In this document: piece by piece, positions 16,732 through 26,317 of the stretch
How positions within the stretch are numbered: position 1 is the stretch's first letter
Layout: each line of letters starts with the position of its first letter
Source of the DNA: Candidatus Aminicenantota bacterium
Lineage (GTDB): Bacteria; Acidobacteriota; Aminicenantia; Aminicenantales; Aminicenantaceae
Direction of reading: 5' to 3'
DNA length: 58,778 nucleotides
NCBI GenBank assembly: GCA_016783445.1
Contig: JADHWO010000008.1
Coordinates: forward strand, 1 to 58,778
Made by a program: the position numbers and the translations under genes
The notes under the pieces: model-generated
Told to the model about the DNA's origin: nothing
Database searches by the model: none
The model's input: the letters and a program-made list of their open reading frames with translations, nothing else

Positions 16732-17949
16732 ATGGGCGATCTTTTAAGAATTATCCTTATCATCCTTGTTCTCCTTTTTTTAATCAAGAAAAAATGGGAT
16801 CTTGGTCTTGTTCTTTTCCTTGGAAGCCTGCTAACAGCTATAACTTTCCATCTTGATTTTAAAGTTCTTGCTCAGAATATGCTGGGGGCTTTAACTTCAG
16901 GGGAAACGCTCAGTCTTATTGGTGTTGTTATTCTTGTCCTCTATCTGGGAAATCTTCTCCAAATCAGAGGGAATTTCAAAACGATGGTGGATGCTCTCAA
17001 GAGTCTAATTCCAGAGCCTCGCCTGATTTTAGCCCTTCCTTCTGCTTTTATCGGCTTGCTGCCCATGCTTGGAGGAGCATTGATATCTGCTCCGATTGTA
17101 GAGGAAGCCGGTTTGCGCTGGAAACTTTCTCCAGCCTGGAAAACATTTCTCAACTATTGGTTTCGTCATATCTGGGAATACAGCTGGCCCCTCTATGTCA
17201 ATGTGATCCTTGCTTCAGTAATCCTCCAGATTCCCATAAAAAGAATTGCCTTGATTCAGTCCCCTTTCACTATTCTTGCTGCATCCCTGGGTCTTGTTAT
17301 TCTTTTCAAGAATGTTCCATATCTCCCTGGGGAGAAAAGCGGTAAGAGCTTTCTGAAAAATTTATTTAATCTCTTTTTTAGTATCTGGCCAATTCTCTTA
17401 ACCATTATTTTAATTTTGACTTTAAAATTCAGCATGCTTTTCTCTCTTGTTGTTGTTGCTCTTTTAACACAGATTTTTTTCCGAATGGGAATCCGGGAGA
17501 GACTAAAGATTATCTGGATAAGTATCTCAATAAAAACAGTGTTCCTTGTGGTTTCTGTCATGGTCTTTAAAAGAATTCTTGAAGTATCAGGAGCGCTAAA
17601 TTCTCTGACTCGTGATTTTGAGCCTGAAGGGATTGCGGCTTATATGCTTCTTTTTTTAATTCCTTTTTTTGTTGGCCTTTTGACCGGGGTCAATCATGCC
17701 ATTATCGGCATTTCTTTCCCTGTTCTCCTTCCGATCTTAGGGTCGGGAAATCCGGATATGGTGTTGGTTATGTTTGCCTATGTCAGCGGCTTTGTGGGAA
17801 TTCTTCTCTCTCCAGCTCACCTTTGCCTTTTTTTAACCTTGGATTATTTTAAAGCAGACTTGCGTGATGTCTATAAAATATTGATCTGGCCTTCAGCTGT
17901 TATCTTTGTAGCTGCATTTTTGGTATTATTATTTTTTCGGATTTTTTAA
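16732..17949 (+). CDS. DUF401 family integral membrane protein
   Basis: Polytopic inner-membrane protein of 405 residues with about ten hydrophobic segments. The family is recognised from LGNLLQIRGNFKTMV, LPMLGGALISAPIVEE near 100, the NYWFRHIWEYSWPLYV segment near 140, and a C-terminal GVNHAIIGISFPVLLP. The two halves resemble the ion-transporter superfamily of dicarboxylate/gluconate-type permeases, but no substrate is established for DUF401. Neighbours (rnhC, alaX) give no functional hint. Confidence 0.78.
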   Translation: MGDLLRIILIILVLLFLIKKKWDLGLVLFLGSLLTAITFHLDFKVLAQNMLGALTSGETLSLIGVVILVLYLGNLLQIRGNFKTMVDALKSLIPEPRLILALPSAFIGLLPMLGGALISAPIVEEAGLRWKLSPAWKTFLNYWFRHIWEYSWPLYVNVILASVILQIPIKRIALIQSPFTILAASLGLVILFKNVPYLPGEKSGKSFLKNLFNLFFSIWPILLTIILILTLKFSMLFSLVVVALLTQIFFRMGIRERLKIIWISISIKTVFLVVSVMVFKRILEVSGALNSLTRDFEPEGIAAYMLLFLIPFFVGLLTGVNHAIIGISFPVLLPILGSGNPDMVLVMFAYVSGFVGILLSPAHLCLFLTLDYFKADLRDVYKILIWPSAVIFVAAFLVLLFFRIF

Positions 17950-17960
17950 ATGGGAATTAT

Positions 17961-17985
17961 ATAGTCCCCATTTTTGAACTGTCCT
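17961..17985. repeat. AGTCCCC...GTCC REP-like remnant
   Basis: AGTCCCCATTTTTGAACTGT lies in the short gap between the DUF401 and AlaX genes. It is the reverse-orientation counterpart of the GGGGACAGT motif found elsewhere in the window. Confidence 0.35.
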
Positions 17986-17998
17986 CAGGAGAGTCAAA

Positions 17999-19204
17999 AT
18001 GAAAAAGGAAACAAAACGGCTTTATCTTGAAGACCCTTACCAGGTAAAGTTTGATGCTCGAGTTATAGAGAAGGTTTTTCGGGAGAAAAAACCTGCATTA
18101 ATCCTTGATCAGACGTGCTTTTATCCGGAGTCAGGCGGGCAGCCTTATGATAAGGGTACCATAAACGGAATTAATGTAATAAATGTTCTGGAAGATAATG
18201 GAAAAATTGTCCACATTCTCGAGAAAGATATAACAATTCAAAGTGTGTCAGGAAAAATAGATTGGGAGACTCGTTTTGACCATATGCAGCAGCATTCGGG
18301 CCAGCATATTCTTTCCCAGAGTTTTAACGAGCTCTTCGGAGCAGAGACACTTTCTTTTCATCTGGGAGAAGTGCTCTCGACTGTTGAGATAGATCTGGGG
18401 AAGATTTCAGATGAAGATGTAAAGAATGTCGAAAAACGGTCCAATGAGATCGTGTTTCAAAATAGAGAAATAAAATCTTATTCTGTTCTTGAGGAGCAGG
18501 TAAAGAATATTCCTTTGAGAAGGCTGCCTAAGAAAAAGGGAGAAATCAGGGTTATTGAAGTTTCAGATTTTGATTTTTCTGCCTGTGGGGGAACCCATGT
18601 CCGGCGGGCGGGTGAGATAGGTTTGATCAAAATTCTCAGCTGGGAAAAAATCAGGAATAATAACAGGTTTGAATTTGTCTGCGGTAAAAGAGCTTTTGAA
18701 GATTATGTATGGAAAAACAGGATTCTTCGCGAGCTCTCAAACAGATTTACGGTCCATGAACGGGAGATCCTCCCCGTGGTTGAAAAACTATCTTCTGATT
18801 TAAAATCTCAAAAAAGAAAAACTAAAAAGATGCAGGAAAAAATAGTCCGGTATGAAGCTCAGGGTATTGTTCAAGAAGCGAAGGAAAAGATAATCAAAAA
18901 AGTTTTTACGGACAAAACCCAAGATGAGCTCAGGTTTCTGGCACTAAGCATTATAAGAGAGGGTGATTTTATTGTACTCTTTGGCGTGCGAGGAGAAAAA
19001 AGGGGGCATCTGGTCTTGGCATGTTCTGAGAATTTCAATATCGATATGAGGGAACTTATTCCTGTGGCATCTTCCTTGATAAAGGGGAAAGGAGGCGGGA
19101 GAGAATCTCTGGTCGAGATTGCCGGAGAGGATACAAAAAATATTGAACTCGCTCTGGATAAATTATACAAAAGTGTAAGAAAAAAAATAGAGCCAGACCT
19201 TTAA
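17999..19204 (+). CDS. Alanyl-tRNA editing protein AlaX, long form with DHHA1 domain
   Basis: Trans-editing hydrolase that removes serine or glycine wrongly attached to tRNA-Ala. It lacks the AlaRS catalytic domain. Domains: a translation-factor-like beta-barrel (YPESGGQPYDKG near 40), the editing domain with zinc motifs HMQQHSGQHILSQ near 97 and CGGTHV near 198, a coiled-coil helix near 260-300, and a C-terminal DHHA1 domain with SLIKGKGGGRESLVEIAGED near 360. The 401-residue length fits AlaX-L. It is convergent with the downstream ABC permease. Confidence 0.9.
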   Translation: MKKETKRLYLEDPYQVKFDARVIEKVFREKKPALILDQTCFYPESGGQPYDKGTINGINVINVLEDNGKIVHILEKDITIQSVSGKIDWETRFDHMQQHSGQHILSQSFNELFGAETLSFHLGEVLSTVEIDLGKISDEDVKNVEKRSNEIVFQNREIKSYSVLEEQVKNIPLRRLPKKKGEIRVIEVSDFDFSACGGTHVRRAGEIGLIKILSWEKIRNNNRFEFVCGKRAFEDYVWKNRILRELSNRFTVHEREILPVVEKLSSDLKSQKRKTKKMQEKIVRYEAQGIVQEAKEKIIKKVFTDKTQDELRFLALSIIREGDFIVLFGVRGEKRGHLVLACSENFNIDMRELIPVASSLIKGKGGGRESLVEIAGEDTKNIELALDKLYKSVRKKIEPDL

Positions 19205-19227
19205 GGCTTTTTTGTTCATAAAAGGCC

Positions 19228-19237
19228 GGGGACAGAC
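19228..19237. repeat. GGGGACAGAC motif
   Basis: Short GGGGACAG-type motif in the 185-base convergent spacer between the AlaX and permease genes, matching the other intergenic copies. Just before it, a GGCTTTT...AAAAGGCC imperfect hairpin (19205-19227) could serve as a terminator, but pairing is weak. Confidence 0.35.
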
Positions 19238-19389
19238 ATTCAAAGCTTCTATTAAGAGATGATTGGGTAAAGCCTTTTTCATATTAGTGATTTTGTTAAG
19301 TGAGACCAGGTTATTAAAATACTCTTAAAATTATTCCAAGCTTGATCCCTATTTGAGTTTTTGACGTTTTAGAAGTCTGATTCCAATGG

Positions 19390-20637
19390 TTATTCGTAGC
19401 GGAGAGAAATAATAGGATCCAGTTTAGATGCTTTCCGGGCAGGGAGAATACCAAAGATAAGACCCACAGAGATTGAGACAAGTAATCCTAAAACTACTGA
19501 CCAGGCTGTGACAGAAGTTGGCAGGGGAGTTGCAGCCCTGACGAGGAATGAAATACCGAATCCGATAATCACACCTAAGGCTCCTCCTAATCCGGTCAGA
19601 AAGATTGCCTCGATCAAGAACTGCTTCATGATATCCGCTGAGCGGGCACCTATGGCCTTGCGAATCCCGATTTCCCTGGTTCGTTCTTTTACAGAAACAA
19701 GCATGATGTTCATGACCCCGATTCCACCAACAAGAAGGCCGATGGAGGAGATGACAACCATGACCAGGTAAACAGCGCCTGTAAGCTGGTTATAGAGATT
19801 AACAAAAGTGTCCTGTGTGGCAATAACAAAATCGTTGGGTTTTCCGAATCCGACTTTCCTTCTCCTGCGGAGTACATTGATTATTTGTTCAATTGTATCC
19901 TGCATGTAGCCATGTTTTATTGGTATGGCTATAATCTCGATATCGGAGAGATCGTAAGGGAAATATTTCATGAGAGTGGTGATGGGGATACCGACAAAAT
20001 TATCCTGGCTCTGTCCAAATATGCTGCCCCTTTTCTCCAGAACACCCACAACGGTAAACTCTTCAGGGCCTATTCTTATCTTTTTTTTCAGAGCATGTAC
20101 ATGGGGAAATAGAGTCTCCGCCAGTTCAGAGCCAAGAACACAGACTTTTGTCCGGTGAGAAACATCGCTTTCTGTTAAGAATCTTCCTTCTTCCGGGAGA
20201 TAGATAGAAATTACTATAGGCCAATTTTCGTTCATGCCTAAAATTATAGAAGAATCCTGACTTTTTATATTCCTGTATTTGATAGGGATGGACTCTGTTA
20301 TTCTAACAATAAGATCCACAGCCACAGCCTTTACAAGGGAGCATTCTTGCTCTATGGCCACGGCATCTTCAAACGTGAGGTCTTTTCTCTGTCTCTCTTC
20401 TTCAGAGCGGCGGCCCATTTGAACAGGATCATATTTATATACAGAGATAAGATCTGACCCGGCGGATTCAAGCTCGCTGAGAAAAGACCGGTTCAGGCCC
20501 TGGATGATAGAGACCATGCCGATAACAGTCATCACACCTATCATGATTCCCAGCAGAGTCAGGAAAGAGCGGAGTTTATGAGATATAATAGAGTCAAAGG
20601 CCATATTAAAAATCTCTTTCAGGATTCCTAATCTCAT
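19390..20637 (-). CDS. FtsX/MacB-type ABC transporter permease
   Basis: Permease of 415 residues with the MacB layout: one N-terminal membrane segment (LRSFLTLLGIMIGVMTVIGM), a large periplasmic MacB_PCD domain (about 45-270), then three C-terminal segments of FtsX type with ERTREIGIRKAIGARSADIM near 316. Such proteins transmit ATP hydrolysis to export or envelope processes. Its start overlaps the stop of the upstream paralogue (ATGA), so the two are translationally coupled and probably form a heterodimer. No ATPase gene lies beside them. Confidence 0.9.
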   Translation of the reverse strand: MRLGILKEIFNMAFDSIISHKLRSFLTLLGIMIGVMTVIGMVSIIQGLNRSFLSELESAGSDLISVYKYDPVQMGRRSEEERQRKDLTFEDAVAIEQECSLVKAVAVDLIVRITESIPIKYRNIKSQDSSIILGMNENWPIVISIYLPEEGRFLTESDVSHRTKVCVLGSELAETLFPHVHALKKKIRIGPEEFTVVGVLEKRGSIFGQSQDNFVGIPITTLMKYFPYDLSDIEIIAIPIKHGYMQDTIEQIINVLRRRRKVGFGKPNDFVIATQDTFVNLYNQLTGAVYLVMVVISSIGLLVGGIGVMNIMLVSVKERTREIGIRKAIGARSADIMKQFLIEAIFLTGLGGALGVIIGFGISFLVRAATPLPTSVTAWSVVLGLLVSISVGLIFGILPARKASKLDPIISLRYE

Positions 20638-21866
20638 TGTTCTGACCTTAAAGCCTCAATTGGGTTAAGCTTTGCAGCCTTGTTGGCAGGATAAATTCCG
20701 AAAAAGATGCCCACAGAACCCGAAACAAAAATGGCGACAATAATTGCGGTAGGATCAAGGGTAGAAGGTATAGAGGTGGCTGCTGTTACGAGCTTGGCAA
20801 TGATAAACCCTATGAGGATACCGATAAGTCCACCGGTTGTGGACATGGAAGCAGATTCGATTAAGAACTGGAAGAGTATGTCCATACGGCGGGCTCCGAC
20901 AGACATCCGGATGCCTATCTCTTTTGTTCTTTCTGTAACAGACACGAGCATGATGTTCATGACTACAATACCCCCTACTACAAGGGCAAGGGAAGAGATA
21001 GCGACCATGGCAAAATAGATGCTTGAAGTTGCTGTTCTGTACATTGAAATAAAAGTTTCTGAGCTTGCAAAGGAGAAATCATCAGGATCATTAAATGAGC
21101 GATGGCGTCTGGAACGGAGGGCTGTTCTCACTTCCTCTTTAGCTATTTCCATCTGTTCCTGTGAAGATGTGTGCACGTTTATATTGATGCTTCTTCTTGA
21201 GCCGTATAATTTATGGAAAGTTGTGATGGGAATTCTGACATAATTGTCCTGACTCATTCCCAGGAGCTTTCCTTTTTTCTCGCCGATACCGACAATAAGA
21301 AAATTGTGAGGGCCGATCTTTACCCACTTACCCAGTGGATCCAGGTAGGGGAACAATTTTTCTGTTATATCTGTTCCGATGATGCAAATATACCGGGAGT
21401 GCTCCTCATCCTCTCTTTGGATGTGCCGTCCTCTCTCCAGCTCCAGCACTGATCCGATCATGTGGTCAAGGTGGGTAATTCCTCTTGTCTCCACATCTTT
21501 AATGAATTGATTTCTGAATTTTACGGTTCTGCTTGTGGAAACAGATGCTCCTATAAGGTCGCATGATCTGCACTGCTTGCGGAGGGATCTCATGTCATCT
21601 AAAGTCAAGTTTTTCCGTTTGATCATTTCCCGGTACTCTTTCAAGGAGCCAGTCATAGCGAATTTGGAAACAGAGAAGTCATTAGCCCCAAAAAAAGCGA
21701 ATTTGGTATACACATAGTTGTTGAGGCCCTGGATGATGGAGACGACTGCGATAATAGTGAAGACTCCGATGATAATACCCAATAGTGTAAGGAAAGTCCT
21801 TAATTTGTTTGACCATAGAGAGCCCATGGCCATGGAAACAGATTCACTCATATTAACTCTAGCCAT
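20634..21866 (-). CDS. FtsX/MacB-type ABC transporter permease (paralogue)
   Basis: 410 residues with the same layout as its downstream partner: N-terminal LRTFLTLLGIIIGVFTIIAV, a periplasmic MacB_PCD domain, FtsX C-terminal region with TERTKEIGIRMSVGARRMDI near 311, and a conserved tail KAAKLNPIEALRSE. Tandem permease pairs of this kind usually work with a LolD/MacB-type ATPase and a MacA-like adaptor. Neither is present within about 8 kb; the nearest ATPase is lolD at 30.1 kb. Confidence 0.9.
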   Translation of the reverse strand: MARVNMSESVSMAMGSLWSNKLRTFLTLLGIIIGVFTIIAVVSIIQGLNNYVYTKFAFFGANDFSVSKFAMTGSLKEYREMIKRKNLTLDDMRSLRKQCRSCDLIGASVSTSRTVKFRNQFIKDVETRGITHLDHMIGSVLELERGRHIQREDEEHSRYICIIGTDITEKLFPYLDPLGKWVKIGPHNFLIVGIGEKKGKLLGMSQDNYVRIPITTFHKLYGSRRSININVHTSSQEQMEIAKEEVRTALRSRRHRSFNDPDDFSFASSETFISMYRTATSSIYFAMVAISSLALVVGGIVVMNIMLVSVTERTKEIGIRMSVGARRMDILFQFLIESASMSTTGGLIGILIGFIIAKLVTAATSIPSTLDPTAIIVAIFVSGSVGIFFGIYPANKAAKLNPIEALRSEQ

Positions 21867-21936
21867 CGTTCTTCTTAATATTTTATATTATATGATACGA
21901 AAGAGGGAAGCAAAGGTTTTTAGAATTCACAGGCTC

Positions 21937-21965
21937 TTGACAATTCTCTGCCAAGAAAACAAAAT
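21937..21965 (+). promoter_or_regulatory. Possible sigma-70 promoter
   Basis: TTGACA (21937-21942), 17-base spacer, then a weak CAAAAT (21960-21965). It lies about 50 bases upstream of the COG1751 gene in the divergent spacer. Confidence 0.3.
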
Positions 21966-22014
21966 GGGGAAGGCAAAAAAAAGGCTTTTGTTTTTAAAAA
22001 GAGGAGGATCTGTT

Positions 22015-22617
22015 ATGTTGGCTGAAAGCAAGAAGGAGTCATCTGAAATATCCGTTTCTTGTGTTTATTTTGGAAAACCCGGTCCAGAAAATACCAGAAG
22101 AACAATGAAGGTGGCAGCTCAGCGGGCAGAAGAGCTGGGAGTTCACAATGTGGTTGTGGCAACCACATCGGGAGAGACGGGTTTGGTAGCTGCTGAGCTT
22201 TTTTTATCAAAAAACCTGGTAGTTATCACTCACTCAACAGGTTTTGTAGAGCCCGATTACCAGGAATTACAACCTGAATATCGCAAAAAGATAGAGGAAG
22301 CAGGAGCTAAAATTCTGACATGCCAGCATGCCCTTGGAGGAGTAGGGAGGGCGGTCAGGAAAAAGCTGGAAACATATGAACTGGAAGAGATAATGGCCTA
22401 TACTTTACGGATTTTTGGTCAAGGGACAAAGGTTGCTGTTGAGATTGCGCTCATGGCTGCAGATGCAGGTCTCATCCCCACAAAGGAGCCCTGTATTTCC
22501 ATTGGAGGTACTGACCGTGGAGCTGACACAGCCATCCTTTTGCAGCCAGCTCATTCCCAGAATTTTTTTGATGTCAGAATCATAGAGATACTGGCCAAAC
22601 CCCGGCTTGCGGATTAA
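22015..22617 (+). CDS. COG1751 protein, pyruvate kinase C-terminal-domain-like
   Basis: 200-residue protein matching the stand-alone pyruvate kinase alpha/beta-like family. The start is fixed by GAGGAGG at about 22001-22007, a few bases before ATG 22015; upstream in-frame ATGs lie inside the divergent permease promoter region or its gene. Landmarks: VVVATTSGETGLVAAELF, a HSTGFVEPDYQEL segment, CQHALGGVGRAVRKK, IFGQGTKVAVEIALMAADAG and ISIGGTDRGADTAILL. No reaction is established for the family; the similarity to the allosteric domain of pyruvate kinase suggests a nucleotide or phosphosugar ligand (inference). Confidence 0.8.
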   Translation: MLAESKKESSEISVSCVYFGKPGPENTRRTMKVAAQRAEELGVHNVVVATTSGETGLVAAELFLSKNLVVITHSTGFVEPDYQELQPEYRKKIEEAGAKILTCQHALGGVGRAVRKKLETYELEEIMAYTLRIFGQGTKVAVEIALMAADAGLIPTKEPCISIGGTDRGADTAILLQPAHSQNFFDVRIIEILAKPRLAD

Positions 22618-22759
22618 TTTTTGTTAAAGTTAATAACTCAGCAAAAAAACAGATTTTGATATGAAATTTAATGGCAACAGGGGTATGTTCCATCCTGGAA
22701 GCCGGCCTGAAGAGGATTAAAATTGGGAATATTCATCTCCTGGGAAAGGACTAATAATA

Positions 22760-23485
22760 ATGTTAATAAGGTTGAATAAATTCCTCGCTCAGGCAGGAGT
22801 TGCCTCCAGAAGAGAAGTGGACAGGATGATCACTGAGGGAAAAATTAAAGTTAACGGTCAGGTAGTCCAGGTGCTGGGCAGTAAAATCGATGAAACAAAA
22901 GATGAAGTAGAAGTTGATGGTAAAAAGGTTAAGCGGGAAGAAGGTCAGGTCTATTTGATGCTTAACAAACCTCCTGGGTATCTGGTGACCTTTAAAGATC
23001 GTTTCCAAAGACCTACGATTAAACAGTTGCTTCCTTCCCTGGGAAAAAGATACTTTCCTGTTGGAAGGCTGGATTATGACAGTGATGGTCTTTTGCTTTT
23101 GATGAATGACGGAGAACTGGCTTTTCGCTTGACTCATCCCCGCTTTAAAGTTGGAAAAGTCTATCTGGCCAAGGTCAAGGGTGAGCCTGAGCCCTCAAAA
23201 CTCTTAAGGTTGAAGAAGGGGATTTACCTTGATGGAAAAAAAACAGCCCCGGCTAAAATTGCTATAGTTTCGAAGAGCTCAAAAAAGACTCTTCTCAAAA
23301 TTGAGATCTACGAGGGCAGAAAGAGAGAAGTGAAAAAAATGTTCAAAACTGTCGGCCATGAGGTTCTTCAGCTGAAAAGGATCAGTTTTGGAGGTGTAAG
23401 GCTGGGCGAGCTGAAAACAGGAAAATGGCGCTTTCTCACACAAAAAGAAATTGATATTCTGAAAAAGAAAGTCAATCTAAGTTAA
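22760..23485 (+). CDS. rRNA pseudouridine synthase, RsuA/RluB family
   Basis: Converts a specific rRNA uridine to pseudouridine. N-terminal S4 RNA-binding domain (RLNKFLAQAGVASRREVDRM, residues about 4-60), then the catalytic domain with LNKPPGYLVT near 72 and GRLDYDSDGLLLLMNDGEL near 101, in which the first aspartate is the nucleophile. C-terminal IYEGRKREVKKMF is typical of RluB/RsuA. Length 241 fits. RluB (large-subunit) is somewhat more likely than RsuA but the target cannot be fixed. It is convergent with the Lon-like gene, eight bases apart. Confidence 0.9.
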   Translation: MLIRLNKFLAQAGVASRREVDRMITEGKIKVNGQVVQVLGSKIDETKDEVEVDGKKVKREEGQVYLMLNKPPGYLVTFKDRFQRPTIKQLLPSLGKRYFPVGRLDYDSDGLLLLMNDGELAFRLTHPRFKVGKVYLAKVKGEPEPSKLLRLKKGIYLDGKKTAPAKIAIVSKSSKKTLLKIEIYEGRKREVKKMFKTVGHEVLQLKRISFGGVRLGELKTGKWRFLTQKEIDILKKKVNLS

Positions 23486-23493
23486 AGTAAGCC

Positions 23494-25923
23494 TTATTTT
23501 TTTTCTTTTTCGGAGGGGGCTGAGAATGTTTTCCAGCTTTTTGCCAGCCGCTGTAACTCCTCGTCAACGAGATAATTCACCGTGTCTTTTTCAAATGTTC
23601 CATCTTTTTTTCTTTCTCCTGCTTTGAAGCCTGTCAGGATTTCAATTCCTTCATCAATAGTTTTAACAGGATAGATGTGAAATTTCCCTTCCGTGACCGC
23701 TTCAATCACATTATTTCTGAGCATTAGATTTCGGATATTCTGATGAGGGATGATAACTCCTTGAGTACCTGAAAGGCCTTTAGCATAACAAACATCAAAG
23801 AACCCCTCAATTTTTTCGTTGACTCCACCTATAGGTTGAATTTCTCCCTTCTGGTTAAGAGAACCTGTGACAGCGATATCCTGCCTGAGAGGTAACTTAG
23901 AGAGGCTGGAAAGAATGGCGTATACCTCGGTGGAGGAGGCACTGTCCCCATCGATTCCAGAGTAAGACTGTTCAAAGGCAATGCTTGCGGAGAGGGAAAA
24001 GGGTTTTTTCTGGGCATATTTTCCCCTCAGGAATCCTCCTAATATGAGAACGCCTTTATTGTGTGTGCGGCCGCTCAAGTCAGCTTCTCTTTCAATATTG
24101 ATGACTCCTGTTCTTCCTACTGCGGTTCTGGTTGTTATTCTAGTCGGTTTACCAAAGGCAAATTCCCCAATATCGTAGACAGATAATCCGTTGACCTGGC
24201 CTTCAACTTTGCCATCGGTATCTATCAGTATTGTGCCTTCTTCGATAAATTCCTGGATTTTATCTTCGATGAGATTTACGCGTTCGAAGCGCTCTTTAAT
24301 GGCTTTTTCGATATATTCCCGGCTGACAGTTTTTTTCTTGTCTTTTTTTGCCCAGTAGCTGGCTTCGCGGAGAACGTCTGCGATAATATGGAAACGAGTG
24401 GAAATTTTTTTCTGCCTTCCTGCAAGACGAGTTCCGTATTCAATGACTGCCGCAATCCCACTTTTGTCAAATGGTTTAAGTTTGTCATCGTCAGATATTT
24501 TCTTTATGAAGGCGGCATATTCTTTAATTGTTTTATTGTTTTTTTTCATTTCCGAGTCAAATTCAGCTTTGACCTTGAATATTTTCTTGAAATCTTCATC
24601 TAAATAATAAAGGAGGTTATAAATATGAGCATCCCCTATCAGGGCTATTTTTACATTGCATTTAATGGGTTGGGGTTTGAGCCTGGCTGTTGAAATGAGG
24701 AAAAGGGATGCGTAATTTTGAATTTCTAATTTTTGATTCCTTAAGGTTCTTTTCAACGTTATCCAAACACCAGGTTCAACCAAGGCATCTAAGGCGTTTA
24801 TGACCAAAAAACCTCCATTGGCTTTGAGAAGAGAGCCTGCTTTGATTTTTGTAAAATCCGTCTGGACAATTCCATGTCGCGATGTGGAAAGTTCAATGGA
24901 GCCAAAAAGATTGATGTAGTTAGGATTTGTTTCCATGATAACAGGTGAGCCTTTTAGGTCTGAATTATCGATCAGAAGGTTCACCTTATATGCCAAGAAT
25001 GGATCAATAATTTCTCTCTCTTTTTGATTCTGTTTTTGTTCTTTAAAAAGGTCAATATGCTTGACGAGATGCTGTTCTATATCATTCAAGTAATCTGATA
25101 TTTTTGGATAAGAAAATTTTGTTCTTACTTCGTTTATAGCTCCTAAAATTATAGGTGTGATAGATTGAGAGTCCCATTCTTTCAAGAGACGCCGCGTTTC
25201 TTCCTCGATTTCTTTTAGCTGTTCGAAGATTTCTTCAAGTTTGTCTGTCAATTTTTCGTATTTTTCATTCAGCTCATCCAGTGCTTTTTTGGGAAATTTG
25301 CCTTCTTTGACTGAAGCTTCTAGCTTATTGAAAGGAGTTGGCTTTCCGTTGATCAAAGGGACGAGGTCCGGTTTTGTAAAAAGACCCATCTGCACATGGA
25401 TGACGGAAAATCCTTCCTTGGCGACTTCGTCTTCGAAGTTCTTAAGGATATCTTTTTGCCTTTTTTGCTGGGATTCTATGGTGCTGTCCTTTTTTTCTTT
25501 ATAGTATTTACTTTTAATCATTTCTGGAATGTTTGTTTTCAGCATTTCAATAAGATTTTCTGCTGATTCTTTAAAGAGTTTCCCTTTTCCTGCCGGAAGG
25601 GTTATTAACGTTGGTTCATCAGGATTCTTGAAATTATTAACGTAAAGAATGTCATCCGGAGTTTCCTCTCCTTTTTCTAATTTTTCAAGGAGCTGTTTAA
25701 TAGTTGTTGTTCGACCAGTTCCCACCATTCCGGTTATGAATATGTTATAGCCGAGGCTTTTGATCTCTAAACCTGTCTGGATGGCTTTAAGTGCTCTTTC
25801 CTGACCGATGATTTCCTCACAGGGTTTACACTCATCGCTGGTTTTAAAAGGAATTTTTTCAAGGTCACAACTCCACTTGAGCAGATTAGCAGGAAGTTCT
25901 TTAAAATTTGCTGCTGTTTTCAT
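23494..25923 (-). CDS. Lon-like ATP-dependent protease (AAA_32 / S16)
   Basis: 809-residue protease of the YcbZ/LonB-like type, not classical Lon because the N-terminal LON substrate domain is missing. ATP site: Walker A GMVGTGRTT near 64, with AAA elements interrupted by a long coiled-coil insert (about 130-290). The C-terminal S16 protease domain has the catalytic serine in GIDGDSASSTE and the lysine in GGVNEKIEGF. A short CKPC near residue 33 precedes the ATPase. Shine-Dalgarno AGGAGG lies six bases before the ATG. Probably cytosolic protein quality control. Confidence 0.9.
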   Translation of the reverse strand: MKTAANFKELPANLLKWSCDLEKIPFKTSDECKPCEEIIGQERALKAIQTGLEIKSLGYNIFITGMVGTGRTTTIKQLLEKLEKGEETPDDILYVNNFKNPDEPTLITLPAGKGKLFKESAENLIEMLKTNIPEMIKSKYYKEKKDSTIESQQKRQKDILKNFEDEVAKEGFSVIHVQMGLFTKPDLVPLINGKPTPFNKLEASVKEGKFPKKALDELNEKYEKLTDKLEEIFEQLKEIEEETRRLLKEWDSQSITPIILGAINEVRTKFSYPKISDYLNDIEQHLVKHIDLFKEQKQNQKEREIIDPFLAYKVNLLIDNSDLKGSPVIMETNPNYINLFGSIELSTSRHGIVQTDFTKIKAGSLLKANGGFLVINALDALVEPGVWITLKRTLRNQKLEIQNYASLFLISTARLKPQPIKCNVKIALIGDAHIYNLLYYLDEDFKKIFKVKAEFDSEMKKNNKTIKEYAAFIKKISDDDKLKPFDKSGIAAVIEYGTRLAGRQKKISTRFHIIADVLREASYWAKKDKKKTVSREYIEKAIKERFERVNLIEDKIQEFIEEGTILIDTDGKVEGQVNGLSVYDIGEFAFGKPTRITTRTAVGRTGVINIEREADLSGRTHNKGVLILGGFLRGKYAQKKPFSLSASIAFEQSYSGIDGDSASSTEVYAILSSLSKLPLRQDIAVTGSLNQKGEIQPIGGVNEKIEGFFDVCYAKGLSGTQGVIIPHQNIRNLMLRNNVIEAVTEGKFHIYPVKTIDEGIEILTGFKAGERKKDGTFEKDTVNYLVDEELQRLAKSWKTFSAPSEKEKK

Positions 25924-26134
25924 TTTATCCTCCTAAACAGTCGAGCCTGTATTCTTCTTATAAAAAAAATAATTACCACAAAACCATTTTAAACACAACT
26001 CCAATTCAGGGTAATTTCCTAAAAATAAGTGCAAAAAAAGCATTTATCTGCTAAAATAGTTAAAATTTTGGAGAGAGCAGGAGGACTAAAAGATATCTTT
26101 TATATATATTGAATAAGGAGTGCTTCAATCAGAA

Positions 26135-26311
26135 ATGAATAAAATAAATTATGAGAGTTTTAAAACAAAAAATAGTGGATTAGACTGGACCCTGGAAGAA
26201 GGTCTTCTTTTGGAGGTCGAACTTTTCGGAAAGGTCTGTGATATAGAAGACAGTAAGGAAGGGACAAAAACCTTTTTGGAAAAAAGAAAAGCTGGCTTTC
26301 AGGGCCGATAA
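26135..26311 (+). pseudogene. C-terminal remnant of an enoyl-CoA hydratase
   Basis: The 58-residue reading frame ends with LDWTLEEGLLLEVELF, a short linker, then KEGTKTFLEKRKAGFQGR. This is the unmistakable C-terminal tail of crotonase-family enoyl-CoA hydratases, where it follows about 200 catalytic residues. Those residues are absent and an in-frame TAA lies at 26114. A Shine-Dalgarno-like AGGAGG at about 26070 has no gene behind it, which may be the old start region left after an internal deletion. The frame ends six bases before ribH. A short expressed peptide cannot be excluded. Confidence 0.65.
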
Positions 26312-26317
26312 AGGGAG

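Noticed and set aside
21718-22014. Long N-terminal extension of the COG1751 frame
   Set aside because: Covers the start of the divergent permease gene; a strong GAGGAGG before ATG 22015 sets the start.
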